Assembly: GCF_000429845.1 (NCBI RefSeq)
Contig: NZ_AUCQ01000007.1
Coordinates: 224,213-288,212, forward strand
Direction: 5' to 3'
Length of the DNA stretch: 64,000 bases
From: Comamonas composti DSM 21721
Lineage (GTDB): Bacteria; Pseudomonadota; Gammaproteobacteria; Burkholderiales; Burkholderiaceae_C
Shown here: positions 55,173-63,204 of the stretch, piece by piece
How the letters are laid out: each line of letters begins with the position of its first letter
How positions within the stretch are numbered: the stretch's first letter is position 1
Made by a program: the position numbers and the translations under genes
The notes under the pieces: model-generated
Seen by the model: the letters and a program-made list of their open reading frames with translations, nothing else
The model's database searches: none
What the model was told of the DNA's origin: nothing

Positions 55173-55608
55173 ACACTATGCGCGCGACCTGCAGGCCCTG
55201 GTCCTGTCCATGCCGGCCGCGCAAACGCTGCAACTGCGCTTCACGCGCATTGCCCCCGGCGAGGTGGAGCTGACCCTGCCCTATCAGGAGAGCCTGAGCT
55301 TCAGGCCCGGGCAGTTGCAGGCCACGCCCATTTTCGCGGCCGCCGACTTTGCAGCCATGGCCGCAGCCGGCAGCTTGCTGCCCGCAGGCTGGGTCAACGC
55401 CACCATAGACTGCACGCTCAAGATCGTCGGCCCGGCCAACGGCAGCAGCCTCGTGGCGCGCGGCAGCGTGCTCAAGGCCGCCAAGCTGCTCACCGTGGCC
55501 CAGGCCCAGGTCTACGCCTGCCGGGACGGCCAGGAAACCCTGTGCGCGACCATGCTGGCCACGGCCAGGAACATGGAGCTGCCGCAGGCGCAGCCCAGGG
55601 CGGCCTAG
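55156..55608 (+). CDS. PaaI/DUF4442-type thioesterase
   Basis: A 150-residue hotdog-fold protein with 'LQLRFTRIAPGEVELTLPYQ', 'QATPIFAAADFAAMAAAG' and 'AKLLTVAQAQVYACRDGQE', as in PaaI-like and DUF4442 thioesterases that hydrolyse acyl-CoA. The start ATG at 55156 overlaps the regulator gene. The acyl-CoA synthetase gene on the opposite strand ends 24 bases away, which fits an acyl-CoA theme. Confidence 0.85.
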   Translation: MTPANEHYARDLQALVLSMPAAQTLQLRFTRIAPGEVELTLPYQESLSFRPGQLQATPIFAAADFAAMAAAGSLLPAGWVNATIDCTLKIVGPANGSSLVARGSVLKAAKLLTVAQAQVYACRDGQETLCATMLATARNMELPQAQPRAA

Positions 55609-55632
55609 AAAGGCAACCCGCAGCGCAGCCGT

Positions 55633-57261
55633 TCAGGGAGTGAGTTTCTTTCTCAGCTCGAACTTCTGGATCTTGCCCGTGCTGGTCTTGGGCAGCTCGC
55701 CGAACACCACGGCGCGCGGCACCTTGTAGCCGGCCAGGTGCTGCTTGCAGTGGGCCACGATGTCCTCGACCGTCACCTCGGCACCGGCCTTGATCTCCAC
55801 GAAGGCGCAAGGCGTCTCGCCCCACTTGGGATCGGGCTTGGCAACCACGGCCGCAGCCAGCACGGCCGGGTGACGGTAGAGCGCATCCTCGACCTCGATG
55901 GAGGAGATGTTTTCCCCGCCCGAGATGATGATGTCCTTGCTGCGGTCCTTGATCTGTATGTAGCCATCGGGGTGTTGCACGGCCAGGTCGCCGCTGTGGA
56001 ACCAGCCGCCGCGAAAGGCCTCCTGCGTGGCCTGGGGATTCTTCAGATAGCCCTTCATGGTGATGTTGCCGCGGAACATGATCTCGCCCATGGTCTGGCC
56101 GTCATGGGGCACGGGCTCCATGGTCTCGGGGTCGAGCACGCGCGCATCGCGCTGCAGGTGATAGCGCACGCCCTGGCGCGCGTTCAGGCGCGCACGCTCG
56201 CCAATGTCGAGCGCACTCCAGGCCGCATGCTTGGCACAGACCGTGGCCGGGCCGTAGATTTCGGTGAGGCCGTAGACATGGGTGATCTCAAAGCCCAGCT
56301 GCTCCATGCCCTCGATCATCGAGGCCGGCGGCGCCGCCCCCGCGACCATGGCCTTCACGCCTGCAGGCAAGCCGGTCTTGAGCGCTTCGGGCGCATTCAC
56401 GAGCAGGCTGTGGACGATGGGCGCGCCGCAGTAGTGCGTGACGCCATGCGCGCGTATGGCCTCGAAGATGGCTGCGGCCTCGATGCGGCGCAGACAGACG
56501 TTGACGCCCGCACGCGCGGCCACGGTCCAGGGAAAGCACCAGCCGTTGCAGTGGAACATGGGCAGGGTCCACAGATAGACCGCGTGCTTGGGCATGTCCC
56601 ACTCCAGCACATTGCTCACGGCATTGATGTGCGCGCCCCGGTGGTGATAGACCACGCCCTTGGGATTGCCCGTGGTGCCGCTGGTGTAGTTGAGCGCGAT
56701 CGCATCCCACTCGCTGCCTGGCAGCTGCCAGGCGAACTGCGCATCGCCGGCGGCCACAAAGCTTTCGTAGTCCACGCTGCCCACCTGCTCGGCAGCCGTG
56801 CCGTAGAGCGCATCCTCGACCTGAATCACCAGCAGGGGCTGGCGGCGCGTGCGCAGCGCCAGCGCCCTGGCCACCACACCCGTGAACTCGGGATCGACGA
56901 TCAGCACCTTGGCCTCGCCGTGGTCGAGCATGAAGGCAATCGTCTCCGGGTCCAGGCGCGTGTTCAGCGTATTGAGCACCGCCCCCGCCATGGGCACGCC
57001 GAAATGCGCCTCCACCATGGGCGGAGTATTGGGCAGCATCACGGCCACGGTGTCGTTCTTGCCCACGCCCGCGCGCTGCAGGCTGCTGGCCAGCTGGCGG
57101 CAGCGCGCATAGGTCTCGCCCCAGGTGCGACGCAGATCGCCGTGCACCACGGCCAGCTGCTGCGGGTAGATCTCGGCCGTGCGCTCGATGAAGCCCAGCG
57201 GGCTCAAGGGCGCATGGTTGGCCTCGTTTCGTTCAAGGTCCTGCTCGTAAATGCTTGCCAT
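55633..57261 (-). CDS. Acyl-CoA synthetase (AMP-binding, DmdB-like)
   Basis: A 542-residue adenylate-forming enzyme that activates a carboxylic acid to its CoA thioester. Signature motifs are 'NYTSGTTGNPKGVVYHHRGA', 'VYGLTEIYGP', 'HSGDLAVQHPDGYIQIKDRS' and the C-terminal catalytic Lys in 'PKTSTGKIQKFELR'. The closest named groups are medium-chain acyl-CoA and 3-methylmercaptopropionyl-CoA ligases. The ATG at 57261 has GGGAGAC upstream. It is divergent from the cytochrome c peroxidase gene. Confidence 0.92.
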   Translation of the reverse strand: MASIYEQDLERNEANHAPLSPLGFIERTAEIYPQQLAVVHGDLRRTWGETYARCRQLASSLQRAGVGKNDTVAVMLPNTPPMVEAHFGVPMAGAVLNTLNTRLDPETIAFMLDHGEAKVLIVDPEFTGVVARALALRTRRQPLLVIQVEDALYGTAAEQVGSVDYESFVAAGDAQFAWQLPGSEWDAIALNYTSGTTGNPKGVVYHHRGAHINAVSNVLEWDMPKHAVYLWTLPMFHCNGWCFPWTVAARAGVNVCLRRIEAAAIFEAIRAHGVTHYCGAPIVHSLLVNAPEALKTGLPAGVKAMVAGAAPPASMIEGMEQLGFEITHVYGLTEIYGPATVCAKHAAWSALDIGERARLNARQGVRYHLQRDARVLDPETMEPVPHDGQTMGEIMFRGNITMKGYLKNPQATQEAFRGGWFHSGDLAVQHPDGYIQIKDRSKDIIISGGENISSIEVEDALYRHPAVLAAAVVAKPDPKWGETPCAFVEIKAGAEVTVEDIVAHCKQHLAGYKVPRAVVFGELPKTSTGKIQKFELRKKLTP

Positions 57262-57523
57262 GGGCTGTCTCCCAACTTGCCAGAAATTATTCTCAAAGCC
57301 CATGCTCGCGTGGGGCGGTGTCTGATCCAGGCCTCTACGGCCCTGTGTTTGAGCATGCGCAATACCCATGCGAATTGTAGGGAGTCAAATCAAGATGTCT
57401 GCTCAAGGCAACTGCCTCAAACACCTCCCAAGGTCGCCAAAAGGGTTGCAAAAAGAGCCAGACACCTCACGACCCCAGGTCATGAGCCCGGGGCTACAAA
57501 CCATAAAAAACGATGGGAACTTC

Positions 57524-58552
57524 ATGAATCTGCAACACCGCTTCGCACCGTCGCTGGCCAACTCCCTGCTGGCCGCAGCGTTGGGACTGGGTCTGGCTGC
57601 ACCGGCCCAGGCCCAGCAGGCCGCCGCCTCCGAGCCCATCTCGCCCATCGTCGCGGCCAAGGTCGCAAATCCGGCCATGGTCGAGCTCGGCAAAAAGCTG
57701 TTCTTCGAGCCCCGGCTGTCGCGCTCGGGTTTCATCTCTTGCAACTCCTGCCACAACCTGAGCATGGGCGGCAGCGACAACCTCAAGACCTCGATCGGCC
57801 ACAACTGGCAAAAAGGCCCGATCAATTCGCCCACGGTGCTCAACTCCAGCCTCAACCTGGCCCAGTTCTGGGACGGCCGCGCCAAGGACCTGAAGGAGCA
57901 GGCCGGCGGTCCCATCGCCAACCCCAAGGAGATGGCCTTCACGCATGAGCTCACCGTGGACGTGCTGCGCTCGATTCCCGCCTACCGCGCCGAGTTCAAG
58001 AAGGTGTTCCAGAAAGAGCCCCTGAACATAGACCAGGTGACCACGGCCATCGCGGCCTTCGAAGAAACCCTGGTCACGCCCAACTCGCGCTTTGACCAAT
58101 GGCTCAAGGGCAACAGCAAGGCCTTGAGCAAGAACGAGCTGGCCGGCTACAAGCTGTTCAAGGAAAGCGGCTGCGTGGCCTGCCACAACGGCCCGGCCGT
58201 GGGCGGCAACTCCTTCCAGAAGATGGGCGTGGTCGAGCCCTACAAGGACAGCGTGGGCGCCGAAGGCCGCTCCGCCGTGACCGGCAACGACGCCGACCGC
58301 TTCAACTTCAAGGTACCCACGCTGCGCAATGTGGAGCTGACCTACCCCTACTTCCACGACGGCGCGGCCGACACCCTGGCCCAGGCCGTGGACGTCATGG
58401 GCCGGCTGCAGCTGGGCCGCAAGTTCAGCGAGGACGAAAACAGCAAGATCGTGGCCTTTCTCAAGACCCTGACAGGCGACCAGCCACGCATCGGCCTGCC
58501 GATTCTGCCGCCCTCCAGCGACGAGACGCCAAGGCCCAGGCCGTTTGACTAA
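57524..58552 (+). CDS. Di-heme cytochrome c peroxidase family protein
   Basis: A 342-residue periplasmic protein with a cleavable signal ('LANSLLAAALGLGLAAPAQA', cut after about residue 30). Heme motifs are 'CNSCH' (73-77) and 'CVACH' (217-221). Met234 in 'FQKMGVV' is a possible axial ligand. It should reduce H2O2 to water with cytochrome c electrons. The ATG at 57524 starts the signal peptide. The 262-base divergent region with the acyl-CoA synthetase gene holds its promoter; I recognise no specific operator there. Confidence 0.92.
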   Translation: MNLQHRFAPSLANSLLAAALGLGLAAPAQAQQAAASEPISPIVAAKVANPAMVELGKKLFFEPRLSRSGFISCNSCHNLSMGGSDNLKTSIGHNWQKGPINSPTVLNSSLNLAQFWDGRAKDLKEQAGGPIANPKEMAFTHELTVDVLRSIPAYRAEFKKVFQKEPLNIDQVTTAIAAFEETLVTPNSRFDQWLKGNSKALSKNELAGYKLFKESGCVACHNGPAVGGNSFQKMGVVEPYKDSVGAEGRSAVTGNDADRFNFKVPTLRNVELTYPYFHDGAADTLAQAVDVMGRLQLGRKFSEDENSKIVAFLKTLTGDQPRIGLPILPPSSDETPRPRPFD

Positions 58553-58871
58553 GAGCGTGTTTACGATCTCCTCGGTGCCGCGCCAGTGTCTGTGCGGGAT
58601 GGGATACAAGGTGCGATACCGCAGCAATAGCCGTGCTATTGCGAGGATTCGCAACGCTGCAGACCGCCCGCAAAGGCACTGGCCCGAAGGGTTGGCGTTT
58701 GAGACGAGGCGCGAAGCCACAGGCAGTACAAAAGTACGACAAGGCGAAGCAACGACGTATCAAGGCTTGTGTTAGCAGGTCTAAATGTCCACAGCTGCCG
58801 TTTCAGAAAGGAACGGCAGCAAAACTGCAAGAGCCCGCCTGAATCGACCCGGATGGCGCTGTTGCAACAAT
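58553..58871. other. Intergenic stretch with hairpins, no gene recognised
   Basis: About 320 bases without a convincing coding sequence. It contains a perfect hairpin GCAATAGC-CGT-GCTATTGC (58624-58642), a second stem GCTGCCGTT/AACGGCAGC (about 58793-58818), and a stretch in between (about 58650-58770) that looks like a degenerate coding or mobile-element remnant, since basic peptides run without a proper start. I have seen similar sequences between genes in Comamonadaceae, but cannot name the element. Confidence 0.45.
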
Positions 58872-58997
58872 CTATATTGGAGCCACGCCCAGGCTCTGCG
58901 CCCGGGCCTGCTCGATCAGGGTCGAGAGCCCATCGGCATTGCGCAAGCAGCAAGAACGCAGCGCTGGCCAAAGCAATAGCTGCACTTGCCAGCATCG
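58872..58997 (-). pseudogene. Possible remnant of a regulator C-terminus after macB
   Basis: On the minus strand, directly behind the macB stop and in the same frame, the sequence reads on as 'QVQLLLWPALR' and 'NADGLSTLIEQARAQSLGVA' to a TAG at 58874-58872. The pattern of hydrophobics, 'LIEQARAQ' helix and 'GVAP' ending resembles the C-terminus of MocR/PdxR-type GntR regulators. There is no start codon or upstream domain, so if real it is a fragment. The alternative frame starting 'MLASAAIALASAAFLLLAQ' looks like a signal peptide but then loses sense. Confidence 0.3.
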
Positions 58998-60965
58998 TCA
59001 CTCCCCTGCCAGCGCCACCACCGGATCTAGCCTTGCCGCCTGCCGCGCCGGCATGAAGCCGAACACCAGTCCGGTCGCTACTGCGCAGCCAAATGCCAGC
59101 AGCATGGCGCTCACCGAGAAAACCAGCGAGTTTCCCCAGACGATCAGCCCCGCCCCGATGGCCAGCCCCGCCACGACTCCGGCCGTGCCGCCGACCATGG
59201 TCACCAGCACCGCTTCGGTCATGAACTGCCGTTGAATGTCTCTCTGGCGTGCGCCGGTCGCCATGCGGATGCCGATCTCGCGCGTGCGCTCCTTCACCGC
59301 CATGAGCATCACGTTCATGACCCCGATGCCGCCCACCAGCAGCGAGACGGCTGCGATCAGACTGAGCATCGTCGTCATCGAGTCCTTGGCCTGCGCCTCG
59401 GCCTGCAAGCGTGCTGCAGCGTTGGCGACGAAGAAGTCCTCGCGCCCATGGCGCTGGCGCAGCAAGTCCTCGATGGCCGCCTGGGCAGGCAGCACGCTGG
59501 CCGAGTCGCGCGCCTGCACCACTGTGTAGTGCGGCTCGAAGCTGCGCCCATTGGGAAACACACGCAATATCCCCGAGCGATAAGGCACTACCACCAGATC
59601 ATCCTGGGACCGGCCTCCTTCGCCGGCGCCTTTCTCCGCCATCACGCCCACCACCTGGAAGGGCGAGTTGCCGATGAGAAGCTGCTGGCCTAGCGGGGAC
59701 GCAGCATCGAAGAAGCGCTCGCGCACCTTCTGCCCGATCACCACCACCGGCGCCAACTCGTCATCTTCCGCCTCGGTGAAGAAGCGGCCTTCGGCCACAG
59801 GCCAGTGATGGATCGCCGGCCACATAGGGGTTGCAGCGATGGTGTCGGCCTGCCAAGCCACGTTGCCATGGCGCACCATGGCCGGGTCGCGCGCCACGGG
59901 CATCACATGCGCCACTTCCGGCAGCTTCTGCACTTCTTCCAGGTCGGCCAGCGTCGTCACGCCTTCTGGCCCGCCCTGCGGCGGTATGCGGTTGTTGATG
60001 TACATCACGGTCGAGCCCATGGCTCCCATGCGCGCTACGACTTCTTCGCGCGCTCCCATGCCCACGGCCAGCATCACGATGACCGAGGCGACACCGATGA
60101 CGATGCCCAGCAAAGTCAGCGCGGCGCGTGAACGGTGGATGCGCATGGAGCGCCAGGCAGAGCGCAGCGCCTCACGCAGGTCTGCCAGCAGTGGCGTCCC
60201 TGGGTGTTGCCGTGCCTGCATCGCGCTGGCAGGAAGAAGAGCGGCCGGCGCGCGGCCCGGCGTGGGCTGGCCTTTCTGGCTGTCGCCAACAATTCGCCCA
60301 TCGCGAATCTCGATGACTCGCCGGGCCTGCGCCGCCACCTCGCGGTCGTGGGTGATGAGGATGATGGTATGGCCCGCATCGGCCAGCTCGTGCAGCAGCG
60401 CCATCACCTCCGCGCCGCTTTGGCTGTCCAGTGCGCCCGTGGGCTCGTCAGCCAGGATGATGCGCCCGCCGTTCATGAGTGCCCGGGCGATGGATACCCG
60501 CTGCTGCTGGCCGCCAGAGAGCTGGTTGGGGCGCAGGTGCAATTTGCCGGCAAGCCCCAGGCGCCCCAGCAAGGCAGTTGCATGTTTTTTCCGCTCGGCC
60601 TCGTTTTTTCCGGCGTAGATCGCCGGCATCTCCACGTTCTCACAAGCTGAGTCGGTGGCGATCAGGTGGTAGCCCTGGAACACGAAGCCAAACGCCTCGC
60701 GGCGCAGCCAGGCCAGCTCGTCCGCGTCCAGCCCGGCCACGTCCTGGCCGTTAAAGCGGTAGGTGCCTTCGCTTGGCCGGTCCAGGCAACCCAGCAGATT
60801 CATCAGCGTGGACTTGCCTGATCCGGACTGGCCCACGATGGCGGCGAATTCGCCGGCATGGATGGCCAGATCGATGCCATGCAGCACTTCGACCTCGGGC
60901 CGTCCCGTGGAGCCGCCGCCGTAGCGTTTGCGGATGCCACGCAGCTCGATGAGTGGCGTCACCAT
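58998..60965 (-). CDS. macB: MacB-type ABC transporter (ATPase-permease)
   Basis: A 655-residue half-transporter of the MacAB tripartite export system. The N-terminal ATPase has Walker A 'GQSGSGKST', signature 'LSGGQQQR' and Walker B 'ILADEPTGALD'. A transmembrane helix after about residue 275, a large periplasmic domain and three C-terminal FtsX-type helices ('AAVSLLVGGIGVMNVMLMAV') follow. The start overlaps the macA stop by seven bases. No outer-membrane partner gene follows; the substrate (antibiotic, siderophore, peptide) is unknown. Confidence 0.95.
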   Translation of the reverse strand: MVTPLIELRGIRKRYGGGSTGRPEVEVLHGIDLAIHAGEFAAIVGQSGSGKSTLMNLLGCLDRPSEGTYRFNGQDVAGLDADELAWLRREAFGFVFQGYHLIATDSACENVEMPAIYAGKNEAERKKHATALLGRLGLAGKLHLRPNQLSGGQQQRVSIARALMNGGRIILADEPTGALDSQSGAEVMALLHELADAGHTIILITHDREVAAQARRVIEIRDGRIVGDSQKGQPTPGRAPAALLPASAMQARQHPGTPLLADLREALRSAWRSMRIHRSRAALTLLGIVIGVASVIVMLAVGMGAREEVVARMGAMGSTVMYINNRIPPQGGPEGVTTLADLEEVQKLPEVAHVMPVARDPAMVRHGNVAWQADTIAATPMWPAIHHWPVAEGRFFTEAEDDELAPVVVIGQKVRERFFDAASPLGQQLLIGNSPFQVVGVMAEKGAGEGGRSQDDLVVVPYRSGILRVFPNGRSFEPHYTVVQARDSASVLPAQAAIEDLLRQRHGREDFFVANAAARLQAEAQAKDSMTTMLSLIAAVSLLVGGIGVMNVMLMAVKERTREIGIRMATGARQRDIQRQFMTEAVLVTMVGGTAGVVAGLAIGAGLIVWGNSLVFSVSAMLLAFGCAVATGLVFGFMPARQAARLDPVVALAGE

Positions 60966-62167
60966 CGGAATCTCCTGGGGCCAGCGGTTGGCGCGGTTTC
61001 GCCGGTGACGATGCGATCCCCTTCGGCCAGCCCTTGCAGCACTTCGGCATGGAGCCGGTCCCTCACGCCCAGGCGCACGCGGCGAACCTCCACGACCTGG
61101 CCAGGGGCCTGTTCAGCGAGCAGGCGAGCCTCATGCATCTCTGGGTCACTGGCGGGCTGGAAGGCGGCCAGCGGGGCAGTGAGCACGCCCTTGGCTGCGG
61201 CAGCCACCACGGTGACCTGGGCCGTCATCTGCGGCATCAGGGCACCATCGGGGTTGGCCACATCGAACAGCACGGTGTACTGCACAGCCTTTGTGGTCGA
61301 TGCCGCGGCCGCGCCACTGCCACCAGAGGGATTCGTACCGAATGCAGCAGGTGGTGCCGGCAGCACCTGGCGTACCGTTCCGGCCCAGCGGCGCTTGTCG
61401 CTGCCGAGCGTGGTGAAGTAGGCGGCCTGGCCCGCCTTGACGCGGCCGATATCCGCCTCGGACACATCGGTCCACACCGTCATGCGCGAGAGATCGGCAA
61501 TGCGCAGCACCGTGGGTGTCTGGTAAGTGGCGTTGAGTGTCTGGCCCTGCTTGACATCGATACCCGTCACCACGCCTGCAATAGGTGCATAGATGCGCGT
61601 ATAGCCCAGCCGCGCCTCGTCAGCGCGCAGGCTGGCCGCCGTCTGGCGGATCGTGGCCTCGTACTGTGCCACCTTGGCCCGCGCCGAGCGCAGCGTGGCC
61701 GCAGCCGTCTGTACGTCCTCCAGCCGCGTGGCTTCAGCGCATGCCATCTGCTGCTGGCGGCGGTGCTGTTGTCCTGCCAGTTCTGCCTGGGCCTGTGCAT
61801 CGTCAAGCTGGGCCCGCAAGCTGGCAATCTGTGCCTGCCCGGCTTCCACCGTGGCGGCCAACACGCTGGCGTCGATCTCGGCCAGCAACTGGCCCTTTTC
61901 GACCGTATCGCCGGCCTGCACATGGATGCGGGTAATCTGCCCCGACACCTGCGCGCCCACCTCCACCGAACGCACGGGCTGCAGCGTGCCTATGGCCGCA
62001 ACGCTGGATTCGATGTCGCCGCGGCTGACGACTGCAGTCTGCCATGTCGAGGGCGAATCGGGCCGCAACAGGAGCCAGCCCCCAGCAGACAGCAGCAGAA
62101 TCAGGATCGCCAGGGCGAGCTTGCCCCCGCCGGTCCTGAGCCGGCGTCGCACGGAGCGGGCCGCCAT
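60959..62167 (-). CDS. macA: MacA-type periplasmic adaptor subunit
   Basis: A 402-residue membrane fusion protein. An N-terminal transmembrane helix ('LALAILILLLSAGGWLLL', about 17-34) is followed by a biotinyl-lipoyl-like half ('VGAQVSGQITRIHVQAGDTV'), a coiled-coil hairpin (about 95-175), the second lipoyl half ('IYAPIAGVVTGIDVKQGQTL') and a beta-barrel. It is coupled to the preceding DUF4198 gene (TGATG overlap) and to macB. A Gly/Ser/Ala-rich insert lies near residue 285. Confidence 0.93.
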   Translation of the reverse strand: MAARSVRRRLRTGGGKLALAILILLLSAGGWLLLRPDSPSTWQTAVVSRGDIESSVAAIGTLQPVRSVEVGAQVSGQITRIHVQAGDTVEKGQLLAEIDASVLAATVEAGQAQIASLRAQLDDAQAQAELAGQQHRRQQQMACAEATRLEDVQTAAATLRSARAKVAQYEATIRQTAASLRADEARLGYTRIYAPIAGVVTGIDVKQGQTLNATYQTPTVLRIADLSRMTVWTDVSEADIGRVKAGQAAYFTTLGSDKRRWAGTVRQVLPAPPAAFGTNPSGGSGAAAASTTKAVQYTVLFDVANPDGALMPQMTAQVTVVAAAAKGVLTAPLAAFQPASDPEMHEARLLAEQAPGQVVEVRRVRLGVRDRLHAEVLQGLAEGDRIVTGETAPTAGPRRFRW

Positions 62168-62814
62168 CAGCGGGGGATCTCGAAACTGAGCGTGGCCGTG
62201 TGGCGCACGTCGTCGTACTTCTTGCCGTTCAAGGTCACGCTGCCGTTGTTCACGCGCGCAGTGACTTCCAGAACATACAAGCCGGGGATGTAAGGCGTGA
62301 AGCTGACCGTGCCGTCCTTGGCCGGAGTGAGCACGCGGTGCCAGCCTTCGCTGGTGTCCACATTGACCTGGCTGGCGGCGACCGGTCGGCCCTTGAAGAT
62401 GAGCCTATAGGTGTTGCCGCCCGGTTCGGTGGGCACCAGCTCCAGGTCGTTGACGGCCTCGGTCTGCGCTCTGCCAAAGCGGGCCTGGTAGTAGGTCAGC
62501 ACGCCATCGGCGCCGATGCGGGTGGCGACAAAGCGCGTATCGCCTGCGGCACCCGGAACATCGAAGTGATCCGCAGCCTGCGCATATCTGGCCTCCCCGG
62601 CTTCGGGCAGAACGGCCTTGGCATCCTGGAGTGCCGGAAGCTTTTCCAGCGGCTTGCGCAGCTCGCCCGCAAAGACCTTGGCTCCATTCGCCTCGGGCTG
62701 AATCCAGAGGTAGTCGGCGCGCGCCAGTGTGGCGGCAAGCAGTCCTGCCGCGAAGACCAGGCCTGCACCTGGCCAGCGCAGTGTGGTGTGTCGTGATGGG
62801 TGGAACGGCAACAT
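62167..62814 (-). CDS. DUF4198-type exported protein
   Basis: A 215-residue exported protein with a signal peptide (about 1-33, 'WPGAGLVFAAGLLAATLARA'). The rest ('DYLWIQPEANGAKVFAGELR', 'LVPTEPGGNTYRLIFKGRPV', 'SFTPYIPGLYVLEVTARVNN') is the beta-rich DUF4198/Gly-zipper-less carrier-like fold often found next to metal transport genes. Its stop shares a base with the macA start, so the two are co-translated. A role in metal or siderophore handling is inference from neighbours. Confidence 0.82.
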   Translation of the reverse strand: MLPFHPSRHTTLRWPGAGLVFAAGLLAATLARADYLWIQPEANGAKVFAGELRKPLEKLPALQDAKAVLPEAGEARYAQAADHFDVPGAAGDTRFVATRIGADGVLTYYQARFGRAQTEAVNDLELVPTEPGGNTYRLIFKGRPVAASQVNVDTSEGWHRVLTPAKDGTVSFTPYIPGLYVLEVTARVNNGSVTLNGKKYDDVRHTATLSFEIPR

Positions 62815-62835
62815 GGCCCTCTCCTTTTTCTTGGG

Positions 62836-63204
62836 TTATGGCGTGCGCATCCAGCGCGGCGTGCGGCTGCGGGGAGGCGCAGTGATCTCTTCCTGCTCGA
62901 CGCTGACCTGCAATCCCGGGCCGATGTCGAACAGCACATAGAACGGCTGCGTGGGCATCCTGAAGGTCCAGGTGGAGTCGGCGCCCAGCTTGCCTTCGAG
63001 CAGCGGCGTACCGTCCAGTGCGATGACTTCCATGCGCGAGCCGGGCATCTCGTCGCCATCGTTGGTCGCACCCCGACAGCGCACGGTGGCTTCATCCAGC
63101 AGGAAGCAGCGGGCCACAGGCTCGTGTGCGAACACCGTGGCGCAAGCAAGCGTCAGGCCGAAGGCAAGCAGCCATCGGGCGGTCATTCTTTCAGTGCGAA
63201 GCAT
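62836..63204 (-). CDS. Hypothetical exported protein, 122 residues
   Basis: I do not recognise this gene. A signal peptide is clear ('RWLLAFGLTLACATVFAHEP', cut near Ala25). The mature part of about 95 residues has two cysteines ('VARCFLLDEATVRCRGATND'), a conserved-looking 'WTFRMPTQPFYVLFDIGPGL' and a basic C-terminus. The ATG at 63204 is preceded by AGAGGAAA. It sits between the DUF4198 gene and a DUF3325-like gene, whose end it overlaps by 14 bases. Confidence 0.75.
   Translation of the reverse strand: MLRTERMTARWLLAFGLTLACATVFAHEPVARCFLLDEATVRCRGATNDGDEMPGSRMEVIALDGTPLLEGKLGADSTWTFRMPTQPFYVLFDIGPGLQVSVEQEEITAPPRSRTPRWMRTP

Noticed and set aside
55738..57948. Long plus-strand frame opposite the acyl-CoA synthetase gene
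   Set aside because: Runs antisense through all signature motifs of the synthetase and into the peroxidase gene in another frame. No coding signal of its own.
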